NCBI GenBank assembly: GCA_015069695.1
Contig: JADCRZ010000001.1
Coordinates: 423,573 to 487,572 of the forward strand
Direction: 5' to 3'
DNA length: 64,000 nt
Origin: Williamsia sp.
GTDB lineage: Bacteria; Bacteroidota; Bacteroidia; Chitinophagales; Chitinophagaceae
A model generated the notes under the pieces. That model ran no database searches, was not told the origin of the DNA, and was given only the letters and a program-made list of their open reading frames with translations. Position numbers and translations under genes: made by a program. Below, in pieces: positions 18,001-26,988 of this stretch; position 1 is the first letter of the stretch; each line of letters opens with the position of its first letter.

Positions 18001-21000
18001 TGCCATCACCTGCAAACATCAGGTAAGCATAGCCCCTTACAATGCCCAGGATCTTTGCTTCGGCCGGCATTTTGTTGTTGCCAAGATAGATATGCCAGTC
18101 GGCTGCCTTGTCGAAGTTGAACTGGGCATCAACGGGTATGCGCAGGCTAAGAACAGATTCGATCTCATATTGGATGATCAGGCCGATGGTCAACCGGCCG
18201 ATGTTGAAATCAAGATCCACTACTGCCAGGATGCCCAGCGTTTGCTGGTTGCCTTTGTTTTTTACCTGGTCGGGTTTGGGGAACAGCAGGGTGGCTTTTA
18301 CAAAGATCAGGATGCGCGGGCCCGGCAGCTCCAGCATAAACATGCCTTTCATGTTCATCACAAAACCGCCTTCCATGGTGCCCAGGATCACACCCAGGCC
18401 AAAGCTCCAGCGGTCGAGCCGGGGCTCCCATCCGTTGATGTCGATCACGTTGCCATGTACCACTTCATCAAACCAGCGCAGGGCGGGCGGCAGCTGTCCA
18501 TCCTGCTCGGCCGGTTCCATCCTTTTGTAATGCATGGCAAACAAGCCCAGAAAGCCATAGATGCCCACACCGGTAGAACCCAGCGGAATGGCCGTGGGCA
18601 GTTCTACTTCAAGCCCCAGAAAGAAGGCCGTCGCACTCCGCCCGGTAGCCGGGTCAGAGACCGGGCCGAGTCCAACGGAGGCGGCTATGCGCAGTTTGAG
18701 GGGAACGAGCGTAAGATCGACTGCCCCCTTAAAGCCATCATGCATTTTGCTGCTGTCACCGTCCATGGTTTTGGGTCTGCCCACATCCAGAAAGCCGCTG
18801 CCCGTGAGCGCTCCGGGGATGTTCACCGATATCTTGGTCGGAATTACTGAAATATCCACTGATGCAGGATCCTGTGCCGGATCGATCTTCGCGGCAATGC
18901 GGATCTGGTCTACGGCGATCACACCCAGGTTGATGCCCAGGGCCAGGTCCATTTCCAGCACATAAGGGTTCTCCCGGGCAAACCGCGCTGCTGCTACTTT
19001 CAGGAGGTTGCCAATGTCTTGTCCGGCAACCAGCACCTGCAGGGCACCGGGGTCGCCCAGGCTTAGTTCATATCCTTTGCTGGTGTCAAAAACCGGGATG
19101 TAATCAACCTGGTTGTTTTCAAAATTGAGTTTAAAACCAATGGCTTTGTAGCGCACAAAAGGAGGCTGCAGCGCTATATTGTTGTTGCCCACTTCCCGGG
19201 TCTTGATCACAAAGAAATTAAAGATGTTGATGTTGATCCGGAAGGCCACGCCATAGTCGAGCAGCACGCCTACTTCATTGAGCGATTGTGCGTTGCCCAG
19301 CCAGATGTCGGGCGATGTTTCAGTAAAGCTGAGCTCGCCCCCGAAAAGCGTGATGCGGTCGAGCTTGATGGCGGCCAGTCCGAGCGCGACCGCCACGCCC
19401 ATTTCTGCAGCGCCAAGCACACAGGCTTTGACCCGGTCGGCGCTGTTCTGGGCATTCTGGATGGCATCGATGCCTGTATTGAGCAGGGGTGCAAACAAGA
19501 GCAGGCTGCCGATCACATCAGCCAGCAGCACGGGATCAAAGCGGGGCGTGCTTACCAGTCCGTCGCGCAGGTTGCTCCGGTCGAAGCCAAGCTCCAGGGT
19601 TTGTGTGAGCTTGCGCGTGGCAGAATCATAAACCATGGCCAGCCTGAAATCAACGAGGCCCTTGTGTTCGGCCGGGTTGCTGTCGGGGGTAGCCGGATTG
19701 CTGGCGCCCGGTGCAGCTGCAATGCTGTTGCCTGCCTGGCTTGCGCTGGGAGATATTTGCTTGGAAGAAGTGTTGCGCACGTGTTCGGTTTGCACGGTCG
19801 CTTCCTTCGCAAAATCAAACTGGCCGTTGATTTCCGCCAGCACCAGCTGGTTGCGCTGGAACTTTACTCTGATGCCCATGCGCCGGAACAGCTCGGGCGT
19901 TTTGGGCGGCCGTGCCTGTGGCGTCTGGTCGCGGGGAACAGGTACGGGGATCACCGTGTCCAGGTCGCGCTTGACACGGGTGGTGGCATTGTTGCCGGCA
20001 GCTACAGGCTGCCCGGCAATGTAGGCCACGGCTACCCAGTAATCCGGGTCATGACCAAAGCTGGCCGGATCGTGTTCAGCTACATGATCGCCCTTGGCAT
20101 GTTCGGAAGCAGCCATGTAATCATCGGGGGCTGATGTGCGGGTATAGGTGATGGTTAAAGAAGGGTCGGTGCCCAGGAGCATCTGCTGCAGCGTACGGGC
20201 GCGGCGGTCAGACAGGCGCTCGTTGTACGAATAGTGATAGGTATCTGCATGGTTCTCGTACGAGGCATAACCATACAGATCAATGGGCTTGCCGGCTGCT
20301 TTCTGGGCAAATTGTTGGAGCCGCTTGAAGAGCGCATCCTGGTCGGGCGTACGGGCATTGGGGGTGCCGATAAAATGGGCAGCTGCTACAGCAATATAGT
20401 CATCGGTATCAACAGGATAATGATCCGGGTTGGGAATGCCGCAGCTCTCTCCGCCCGGACAGTCATATCCGAAATTAACGATCTCGATGTTTGAGCCATG
20501 GCTGGCTGTAATGCCTTTGACAGAACCCGCCGGGCTAAAACTATCATCTGCCGGCCCTTTGGACGCGCCTGTCCAGGCAGCTGCTACATTCACCCATTGG
20601 TTGTCTCTTTGCACGGGGATGCGGTAGGTGGCATCTGCATTGCGGGAGACGGCTGTCCCCGCCCCATAGGTTACACTGGCAAAATCCGGATTTGTTTGAA
20701 CAAGGACTGCATCCGCATCAGGCTGAAGCGGAGCCAGAAAAATGCTGTACCCCTGGTTGCCAGTCACTGTATCAATGCCTGGCTGCCCGATCTGTGTTGT
20801 ATTTTGAAAAGAAGCACCGGGTGCTGCCAGCGTAAGCTGCAGGGTTTCTTCCCAGGTTTTGTGATTGGCATCTTCCACCTTTACATACAGGGTGATCTTG
20901 CCGGCGGCATTTTCATTGATCGGCCATTCATTGGCGTTAGGATGATCCTGGAGCGCAACGGCGGGCAAGATGGTACCTGTACGCGCCGTAGGCAGGTCTG

Positions 21001-22222
21001 CAAAACCAGGAGACTTTTTTACCGTGACGCCGTAATCAGACTGGCCGCCCCGCATCCTGATCTGCAGTCTGCCATCGGCTGCAACAGTGGAACGGCTGCT
21101 CCGGACAGTATTGCCGCCTGCATCTATTTTGTCTGCACCGGTTTGCGTGATGGTGGCGCTTTGCTTTCCCTGGTACAAAAGGAGCTGCACCGCCAGCTTG
21201 GCATCTCCTGCTCCGTTCACTACTTCAATGCCAAATTCACCGCTGAGTCCCTGGTTGAAGTCAATCAGCATGTCTTTGGCCCAGGTATCAACCGCCAGCC
21301 CTTTTAAACCGGCCGGTGCTACAAACAAACGCACTTCCGGAAACCACAGTCCGGTAAATTCATCCCCCACACCAAAATTGCTTTCCAGTATTTCCGGTGG
21401 GGTGAACTGGGTGCTGAGGTCCATCACCACTTTTTCCACCCCGAAACCTACTATGCCGCTGCTGTGCAAACAAAGCGCCGGCACCATGCTCACCAGTTCG
21501 CCTGCGGCATTGTCATTGGCATCATCCAGGCTGTTGGTGCCCCAGTTCTTGAAGTTCACCTGGGTATTGTTCAGGTTGTCGGCCGTCTGTGAAATAACCA
21601 GGGCGATCTTGGGCAGGTGGATCTGTACTTCATCATAATCAGGATCTTTTTCCAGCAGGCCATCTGCGTTCAGCCGGGCAGGCAGAAAATCTTTTGGCGG
21701 CAGGTGAAGAATAACTGTATTGAATAACAACTCCAGGTTAAAATCCCTGTTGGGATAATCGGAAGGAGAGGCACCTGCACCTGTTCCGCCGAATAAGTTG
21801 AGGGTGGTGGTCAGATCGTTGAAATCATTTTGCGGATTGCCGTTGAGGCCGGCGCCCATGTTGTTGATCGCTGCCTGCAAACCCGCCGAACCACGGCGGG
21901 GAATGGTAAGCCGGAAACTGAATTTAAGGTCGCCAGGTTGTAAAAAAGATCCGGACGTAGCATGCAGGGTGGGAGAGGAATTGCCAGCACCCGATCCATC
22001 AAACACGCAGGTGCCTGTATATACAATGGCACCGTTGTCAAAAGCCGTATGCAGCTCTTCTACCGCGATATAAGAAATAAACTCGTGAACAGGTCCCGGT
22101 AAGCCGGTCAGTATGTTGTTGGGTATATTGGGCAGCTGCTGCAGGAGGGTGCCGTTCACATTGGGGAAGATGGCTGAAGGCAAGAGCTGGCTTTGCAACA
22201 AATCGAAAAAAGAAAGTTTCAT
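15077..22222 (-). CDS. giant-block protein A: 2381-aa protein with OmpA-like segment and long amphipathic beta region
   Basis: First gene of the block, an uninterrupted 2381 codons beginning MKLSFFDLLQSQLLPSAIFP, with no signal peptide. Residues 1-340 look beta-rich. Residues about 605-690 resemble an OmpA/MotB peptidoglycan-binding fold (IDLYGYASYENHADTYHY, then NERLSDRRARTLQQMLLG). Residues about 860-1530 show long alternating hydrophobic strands (for example GLEVELPTAIPLGSTGVGIYG and GGDFKAGIAFSPLTIYGFID), as in large domains of the DUF6603 kind; that name is from memory and unchecked. Residues 1530-2381 hold Ig-like pieces (RTTYSIEIQSKTP) and end PPWEEED. Cys pairs (DCPGGESC) recall extracytoplasmic proteins. 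Function unknown. Confidence 0.8.
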   Translation of the reverse strand: MKLSFFDLLQSQLLPSAIFPNVNGTLLQQLPNIPNNILTGLPGPVHEFISYIAVEELHTAFDNGAIVYTGTCVFDGSGAGNSSPTLHATSGSFLQPGDLKFSFRLTIPRRGSAGLQAAINNMGAGLNGNPQNDFNDLTTTLNLFGGTGAGASPSDYPNRDFNLELLFNTVILHLPPKDFLPARLNADGLLEKDPDYDEVQIHLPKIALVISQTADNLNNTQVNFKNWGTNSLDDANDNAAGELVSMVPALCLHSSGIVGFGVEKVVMDLSTQFTPPEILESNFGVGDEFTGLWFPEVRLFVAPAGLKGLAVDTWAKDMLIDFNQGLSGEFGIEVVNGAGDAKLAVQLLLYQGKQSATITQTGADKIDAGGNTVRSSRSTVAADGRLQIRMRGGQSDYGVTVKKSPGFADLPTARTGTILPAVALQDHPNANEWPINENAAGKITLYVKVEDANHKTWEETLQLTLAAPGASFQNTTQIGQPGIDTVTGNQGYSIFLAPLQPDADAVLVQTNPDFASVTYGAGTAVSRNADATYRIPVQRDNQWVNVAAAWTGASKGPADDSFSPAGSVKGITASHGSNIEIVNFGYDCPGGESCGIPNPDHYPVDTDDYIAVAAAHFIGTPNARTPDQDALFKRLQQFAQKAAGKPIDLYGYASYENHADTYHYSYNERLSDRRARTLQQMLLGTDPSLTITYTRTSAPDDYMAASEHAKGDHVAEHDPASFGHDPDYWVAVAYIAGQPVAAGNNATTRVKRDLDTVIPVPVPRDQTPQARPPKTPELFRRMGIRVKFQRNQLVLAEINGQFDFAKEATVQTEHVRNTSSKQISPSASQAGNSIAAAPGASNPATPDSNPAEHKGLVDFRLAMVYDSATRKLTQTLELGFDRSNLRDGLVSTPRFDPVLLADVIGSLLLFAPLLNTGIDAIQNAQNSADRVKACVLGAAEMGVAVALGLAAIKLDRITLFGGELSFTETSPDIWLGNAQSLNEVGVLLDYGVAFRININIFNFFVIKTREVGNNNIALQPPFVRYKAIGFKLNFENNQVDYIPVFDTSKGYELSLGDPGALQVLVAGQDIGNLLKVAAARFARENPYVLEMDLALGINLGVIAVDQIRIAAKIDPAQDPASVDISVIPTKISVNIPGALTGSGFLDVGRPKTMDGDSSKMHDGFKGAVDLTLVPLKLRIAASVGLGPVSDPATGRSATAFFLGLEVELPTAIPLGSTGVGIYGFLGLFAMHYKRMEPAEQDGQLPPALRWFDEVVHGNVIDINGWEPRLDRWSFGLGVILGTMEGGFVMNMKGMFMLELPGPRILIFVKATLLFPKPDQVKNKGNQQTLGILAVVDLDFNIGRLTIGLIIQYEIESVLSLRIPVDAQFNFDKAADWHIYLGNNKMPAEAKILGIVRGYAYLMFAGDGIPDFPVIGGPQLLHGFSIALGFGASMILGDQGSGLYLEVGGDFKAGIAFSPLTIYGFIDLRGELHLWVVSISAWASLEVKAYTKHDEAAHKEKFVTKVHGEACAKVSLLFFDVEGCVTVDIGDDPDLPPPQKLINGLTLVSRSPALVQGQGTDAPIDGALGHGVELMDGVPVDEEQLPEVPIDAILALNLHAAPIVAGCTSFTDGPLPAPLNPQTDYWVDAGANDTWIRYTLKSISLDKPLVDDTQDKPATWWIRENDKNHAESSCDLALLSWLPDATPRAFHQSQELTDTVTKKWAHVCDPVAPATSVLFTFNYKPLGYNSKGWKLKGTMWPDPPAAIRTQSPDLDLYVHEPASLPMALLDKYRQQATGGYLDHAKVIGMVNNTDHQPAGRVLQLPFLFQLLQSADPNVKVPDDIAAYLKKEEPESILIESNPLAGASILIAVDEKNVGISNVTVRSLDSKGKLLDQRSAAAYGAIKINSINDLPVHWKDPSGPWMGEIAKVFTTLQSLNKSGSLAYYLIPFVSSQGPVTIQLLVKKVGTRSLPPSLLLAAIETLQAAEVKRYNQDKETQEHKKEIITDAFGGDKPRALLQPKERYTLSVTYGYEIKVKDDVKASGDMTQQFVFRTQDKAPLRVDPWVLATTPQNGMGYHFAKDAVKIYFNDATLFQLFGAYGHELKLVVRKANGKHPPQNEPDLTLLEANPNMSDEKAVLKTPFNHTLDEVLTPAAVPCITDKGESVSHKVINCTIPLERRTTYSIEIQSKTPVAPLPGQPLTPLYKMQFTTSRFNSIFELAEVMRNSYITLRVLKSPLDALSQQCSDNDMQTALLKAGLDALPPADDPKITLLWANAGASFQLQAILLDAPEPLWRVRPYLNLETISDETGWMKHWVNTERPELELIEFGTSVVQSMSYNQTGSRTIVYLKPGAAGSTIRLSLLKHLFTLDPDQYDIPANKLLAEMLNIQLPTVPPWEEED

Positions 22223-22295
22223 GCCGGATGGGTTTTGGTGTTGAGAGGTCCGTACTAAACGTGATGCATAAACGAATCAGGTCCGTTGATGGGTG

Positions 22296-22326
22296 TAAAC
22301 TTAGCAGGCAGTTCCAGGGAAACAAT
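22296..22326 (-). promoter_or_regulatory. candidate promoter of the giant-gene block
   Basis: On the minus strand ATTG (22326-22323), a 19-base spacer and TAAGTTTA (22303-22296) approach the Bacteroidota consensus. The transcript would begin near 22290, about 68 bases before the ATG of protein A. The 293-base gap to the divergent kinase gene holds nothing else I can name apart from TATATTTG at 22501-22508. Confidence 0.4.
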
Positions 22327-22515
22327 AAAAGTTTGAGCAAGCGGGCACTGTGAAATATTGAGCGGGGTATGAGTTAAAAAAAAATGATCAAGTCTCTATA
22401 ACCTCCTTCTTAACAAGGCGGGGGGCCTACCGCTTAATAGATCACAGCCGCCACAGAGAAATTAGCTTTACAGGTCTTTCTGCTCCGCGCCTGTTCATGA
22501 TATATTTGTAAACAG

Positions 22516-25500
22516 ATGCTTTACCGGCGCACCATACACCTCTTTGCGATCTCATGCGGCATGCTCCTGTTGCTGCAAAGCAATGGCTTTTCCCAATCAC
22601 GCCCCTTGCGGAACAACATCCTGTTCTATCAGTTAAGCACAGCCGACGGGCTTACGGATAATTACATCAATGATCTCTGTACCGACCGGGGCGGCAACCT
22701 GTGGATCGCAACCGGTGAAGGGTTGAATATGTTCAATGGAACAAGGGTGATAAAATTTTTTCAGCGTGATTATCCGCAGCTGCAAAGCAATGGTATATTA
22801 CAGCTTGTATGTGATCGCATGAACAGGATCTGGGTTTTGACCGATACAGGGAGGATAACCCTGATAGATGAACAGCGCAGGTTTCACCGCGTTGGCCTGT
22901 ACGAAGGGGACAAACCCGTTGAAATAAGATCTATCCTGCTTATCCGCGGCCAGCCGGTTTTACTGGCTGACCGCCAGCAATGGGCCTGGCCCCCGGAGAA
23001 CCGCCTCGGCCGCTCCGACTCCCTCTCTCTCCAACAGTTCAAACCCTTGAAAGTACCAGGGTTCGACAGTCTGCTGGCCGGTAAATTCAGGCGGGTAAAG
23101 GCTTTTGATAGCAACAGCTATATTTTTTCGGTTGCAGATGGTTTTTACAAAATAAACTATCAACCAGGCCAAGTAGAAAAAAAGATTCCTGCCGCCCACC
23201 TGTCGCTGATCGGCAGGTGGGATCAAAACCAGCTGCTGGCATACGACGGGCTCACCAGGGAGCCCGTGGTGATTGATCTGATGACGCATGCAGCCAGTAA
23301 CCCCCTCAAAAACCTGCTTGATCAGTACGGAGAGCTGCTACAGGGGCCGCTGACCAATGTGGCCCGGATACGGTCTTCCCAGCTGCTGCTCACCACGCAA
23401 GGCAACGGCATCTATATCTACGACCTGCTTGCACACCAGCTTGTGCACCACCGGCACAATGCGGCTGACCAAACAACCCTCGTCAACAATTCGCCCCGCG
23501 CCATTGCCCTGGACAGTACCGGCTGGGTTTTTCTCGGGGCTACCCCACATGGCTTGAGTTATTTTAAAAGCAATGCGGTGATCGGGCAGCAAGCCGTTTT
23601 TCTCGACAAGCAAGGCAACAGCTATGATGGCTATATTACCGCGATCTACTCGCCCGACAGGGATACCTACTACATCGGTACCTCCACCAATATCTTAAAG
23701 TGGAAAAGAAGCACCAATACCACCGAGTTCATCGGTTCCGCCAATCCACCAACAGCCAATCTGCCCGCGAGATACCTGACGCTGGATAAGGCAGGAAGAA
23801 TATGGGCCGGTGTGGAAGACCTGGGTTTGTTTGTTTACGACAGCCAGGGCCGCCTGGTAAAACACTTGCAGAAAGATTCATCCGGAAGGGGTCTTCCTGC
23901 GAATTTCATCCAGCACATATTGCCTGCACCCGACGGATGGATGTGGATCAGCATGCGCACAGGTATCTGCCGGGTAAATCCGGCTGATTTTTCGGTTGAC
24001 CGCTTTGAAGGAACAGGGCTTGACACGCTGAGAAACATAACCTGCATCAGCACCTGGTTTGCAGACACCAACCGGGTCTGGATAGGCACGCGTGCCGGGG
24101 CCTGGCAGTACAATACACGGACGCATCAGCTTGATCATTATACAAAAAAGCAGGGCCTGCCCAATGATGAGGTGCTTTGTTTTAACAAGGACAGGTTTAA
24201 CAATGTATACATCGGTACAGTAACAGGCTTGCAGATCCGGCTGCACAACGGGCGTACAATACAGATCGATACGGGCAGCGGATTGCTGAACAAAAGGGTG
24301 GAGGCGCTGCTGCTTGATAAGCACAACAGGATGTGGATCGGCAACGACGTAGCCCTGGCCTGTTTTAATATCCGGGATACGAGTGTAACTGTGTTTGATG
24401 AGCGCTATGGTTTGAGCGTGCAGGGGTTTCGCATCAATGCTTACTGCCAGAATGCGGATGATGAGCTGATCTGGGGTACAGAACGGGGGCTGCAGTTTTT
24501 TTATCCCGACGACCTGCTCCGGCAAAAGGTGGATCTTCCCACCACCATCACCCGCATGGAAAGCCGCGATGTGGTCTCAGATATGACGGAAGATGCCATT
24601 TTCTATCTTTCCTCATCCGATAACTATGTCAGTTTTTATTTTTCTTCCATCGACTATAGCAAACACCTCCAAACATTTTATGCGTACAAACTGGAAGGGA
24701 TAGACGAAGATTGGGTGCATGTGGCAGATCAGAATTTTGTTCGGTATAGTTCATTGCCCGCCGGAAAATACATCTTCAAAGTAAGGGCGAGCAACGACAA
24801 CCGGACCTGGGAGCCTGCTGCCAACCAGGTAACGGTTGTGATTGCTCCCCCCATCTGGCAAACCGCCGGGTTCAGGATCGCCGTGGCCGCCTGTGTTTTG
24901 CTGACGGGCTGGTGGCTGGTCCGTTCTTACAAAAAACGCCAGCAGAAACAACGGGAGGAAATGGAAACCCAACTGGTGGTCAGCTATTTTGCTTCCCGCA
25001 TCAACAGCCACCGGAAACGGGATGATATTCTATGGGATGTTGCGGCCAACTGCATCAGCCTGCTCCATTTTGAAGACTGCGTCATTTACCTCCTTGATCC
25101 TGAAAGAAAGGTTCTGGTGCAAAAAGCAGCCTACGGTCCCAAGATGAAGCGCGACCTCACCATCAACGACCCGATAGAGATCCCGGTAGGCAAGGGCATC
25201 GTGGGTGCAGTGGCGCGGTCAGGAGAGGCACAGCTCATTCCCAACACAGAGCTGGACGAACGCTATATCCGGGATGATGCGCGCCGCTACTCCGAGCTGG
25301 CCGTGCCCATGAGCATCAACAACCAGGTGATCGGTGTAATAGACAGTGAGCATTCAAAAAAGAATTTTTTCACCCAGCGGCACCTCAATATCCTCACCAC
25401 CATCGCGGTGCTTTGTGCCAACCAGATCGAGCGGGCAAAGGCAGAAGAAGAAAAGCAGCATGCAAAAATAGAAGCCCTCAGAAACCGCCAGCAGATGGCC

Positions 25501-26145
25501 GAGTCGAGGCTGCAAAGCCTGCGCCTGCAGATGAACCCGCATTTTTTATTCAACGCGCTCAATTCGATCCAGCAGATGATCCTTTCGAATGAGGAAATGG
25601 TGGCTACCCGTTACCTGTCGCGCTTTTCCAAACTGCTCCGCACCATCCTGGTGCACAGCGACAAAGAAATGGTAACGCTGAAGGAAGAACTGGATATCCT
25701 GAACCTGTATGTAGGGCTGGAATCGGTCAGGTTCAAAGATTCTTTTCAATACAGCATCGGCTGCGATCCGGAGATAGACCTGGAGGAGGTAAAGCTGCCG
25801 ACCCTGCTGGTGCAGCCATTTGTAGAGAACGCCATCTGGCACGGGCTGATGCACAAGGAAGGACAGCGGCAACTAACGATTTATTTTTCGGAAAGGGAAG
25901 AGATGCTGGTTTGTGTGGTAGAAGACAATGGGGTGGGAAGGGAAACAGCGAAGCAGGCCAATCTTGCATCGGGTAAGGACAAATCGCATACCAGCAAAGG
26001 CATTGAAGTGTCGATGGAAAGACTCCGGGCCCTGCACAAGGGAGCCGTTAACAAACCCGTTTTGCAGATCATTGATCTGAAAGACCGCTATGGCCGCCCT
26101 GCAGGAACCAGGGTGGAAATTATTTTTCCTATTTTAAACGACTGA
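22516..26145 (+). CDS. hybrid sensor: beta-propeller, Y_Y_Y, GAF and LytS-type histidine kinase
   Basis: The 1209-residue protein has a signal peptide (residues 1-27, ending NGFSQ). A periplasmic sensor of propeller repeats follows to about residue 700 (recurrent GNLWIATGEGLNMF and RMWIGNDVALACF units), then a Y_Y_Y domain (FYAYKLEGIDEDW). A membrane helix lies near 783-800, a cytoplasmic GAF domain near 828-975 (GIVGAVARSGEAQLI), a His_kinase motif MNPHFLFNALNSIQQM near 1005 with the phospho-His, and an ATPase with FVENAIWHGL (about 1099) and VEDNGVG (about 1134). It passes phosphate to the LytTR regulator one base downstream. TATATTTG lies only seven bases before the ATG, so transcripts may be nearly leaderless. 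It diverges from the giant-gene block. Confidence 0.9.
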   Translation: MLYRRTIHLFAISCGMLLLLQSNGFSQSRPLRNNILFYQLSTADGLTDNYINDLCTDRGGNLWIATGEGLNMFNGTRVIKFFQRDYPQLQSNGILQLVCDRMNRIWVLTDTGRITLIDEQRRFHRVGLYEGDKPVEIRSILLIRGQPVLLADRQQWAWPPENRLGRSDSLSLQQFKPLKVPGFDSLLAGKFRRVKAFDSNSYIFSVADGFYKINYQPGQVEKKIPAAHLSLIGRWDQNQLLAYDGLTREPVVIDLMTHAASNPLKNLLDQYGELLQGPLTNVARIRSSQLLLTTQGNGIYIYDLLAHQLVHHRHNAADQTTLVNNSPRAIALDSTGWVFLGATPHGLSYFKSNAVIGQQAVFLDKQGNSYDGYITAIYSPDRDTYYIGTSTNILKWKRSTNTTEFIGSANPPTANLPARYLTLDKAGRIWAGVEDLGLFVYDSQGRLVKHLQKDSSGRGLPANFIQHILPAPDGWMWISMRTGICRVNPADFSVDRFEGTGLDTLRNITCISTWFADTNRVWIGTRAGAWQYNTRTHQLDHYTKKQGLPNDEVLCFNKDRFNNVYIGTVTGLQIRLHNGRTIQIDTGSGLLNKRVEALLLDKHNRMWIGNDVALACFNIRDTSVTVFDERYGLSVQGFRINAYCQNADDELIWGTERGLQFFYPDDLLRQKVDLPTTITRMESRDVVSDMTEDAIFYLSSSDNYVSFYFSSIDYSKHLQTFYAYKLEGIDEDWVHVADQNFVRYSSLPAGKYIFKVRASNDNRTWEPAANQVTVVIAPPIWQTAGFRIAVAACVLLTGWWLVRSYKKRQQKQREEMETQLVVSYFASRINSHRKRDDILWDVAANCISLLHFEDCVIYLLDPERKVLVQKAAYGPKMKRDLTINDPIEIPVGKGIVGAVARSGEAQLIPNTELDERYIRDDARRYSELAVPMSINNQVIGVIDSEHSKKNFFTQRHLNILTTIAVLCANQIERAKAEEEKQHAKIEALRNRQQMAESRLQSLRLQMNPHFLFNALNSIQQMILSNEEMVATRYLSRFSKLLRTILVHSDKEMVTLKEELDILNLYVGLESVRFKDSFQYSIGCDPEIDLEEVKLPTLLVQPFVENAIWHGLMHKEGQRQLTIYFSEREEMLVCVVEDNGVGRETAKQANLASGKDKSHTSKGIEVSMERLRALHKGAVNKPVLQIIDLKDRYGRPAGTRVEIIFPILND

Positions 26146-26146
26146 T

Positions 26147-26887
26147 ATGCTAAAAGTACTCCTCGTGGATGATGAAGAAAGAGCAACCGATGCGCTGCGC
26201 CTGATGATCCAGAAAGCGGTGCCGGAAATACAACAGGTATGGACCTGCAACGATGCGCGCAAGGCGGCGGAGATGATCCACCATCTTCAACCGGGTCTTG
26301 TATTTCTGGACATCCAGATGCCGCACCTGACAGGTTTTGAACTGCTGCAAAAAATGCCCAACAAGAATTTCAAGATTATCTTCACGACTGCCTACAATGA
26401 ATACGCAGTACAAGCCATCCGCTTCAGCGCTTTTGATTACCTGCTCAAGCCTGTCGATATAGAAGAGCTGCAGGCTTCCGTGCAGCGCTTTCTGGCAGGC
26501 TCCGAAGACTACAAAGAACAGTTTGAGCTGCTGAAGAACATCATGCACAATATCTCTGTTCCTTCTGCCAATGAGTTCAGGCTGGCGCTGCCGGCAAGGG
26601 AAGGCATCCACTTCCTGCAGCCGCAGGAGATAGTGCGTTGTGAAGCCATCGGCAATTACACCAAGTTCTTTATGGATGGAGGGCGCAGCTATCTCAGCAC
26701 CAAAACCCTGGGTGAGTACGACAACCTGCTCTCCTCCCACAATTTTATCCGCACCCACAGAAGCCACCTGGTCAACCTCCGCTTTATTTCCTTTGTAGAT
26801 CACGAAGGATGGGTGGTCCTCAAAGACAAGACCCGCGTAGAACTCAGCCGCCGCCGCAAGGAAGAAGTACTCAACGCACTGAAATAA
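26147..26887 (+). CDS. LytTR response regulator
   Basis: The 246-residue protein pairs a receiver domain (residues 1-120, acidic pocket VDDEE at 7-11, phospho-Asp near 57 in VFLDIQMPH, conserved Lys in LLKPVD) with a LytTR DNA-binding domain (about 140-245: EIVRCEAIGNYTKFFMDGG, IRTHRSHLVNL, VELSRRRKEEV). It starts one base after the kinase stop, so the two form a standard pair. Target promoters are unknown; the divergent giant-gene block and the peptidase genes downstream are the nearest candidates, by position only. Confidence 0.92.
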   Translation: MLKVLLVDDEERATDALRLMIQKAVPEIQQVWTCNDARKAAEMIHHLQPGLVFLDIQMPHLTGFELLQKMPNKNFKIIFTTAYNEYAVQAIRFSAFDYLLKPVDIEELQASVQRFLAGSEDYKEQFELLKNIMHNISVPSANEFRLALPAREGIHFLQPQEIVRCEAIGNYTKFFMDGGRSYLSTKTLGEYDNLLSSHNFIRTHRSHLVNLRFISFVDHEGWVVLKDKTRVELSRRRKEEVLNALK

Positions 26888-26988
26888 GTTTTATCCTGCA
26901 CCTGTTGATCAAGATTTTTCTGCCATTGGTGTAACAGTTTTCCTCATTTACCCATCCCCTGATATCTTGAATGCTCATTCAGCCAGGT

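Noticed and set aside
17960..18850. 296-codon plus-strand ORF opposite protein A
   Set aside because: Shadow of the 2381-codon gene; low-complexity His/Gln/Gly-rich translation with no recognisable domain or start context.
7972..22222. Calling the giant block a contractile injection system or polymorphic toxin locus
   Set aside because: No sheath, tube, baseplate, VgrG, PAAR, Rhs or immunity-like genes are present, so a delivery role is left as an open idea only.
22501..22508. TATATTTG as the promoter of the kinase gene
   Set aside because: It lies only seven bases before the ATG and its upstream TTTG partner is poor (TTCTG); mentioned as a curiosity but not annotated as a promoter.
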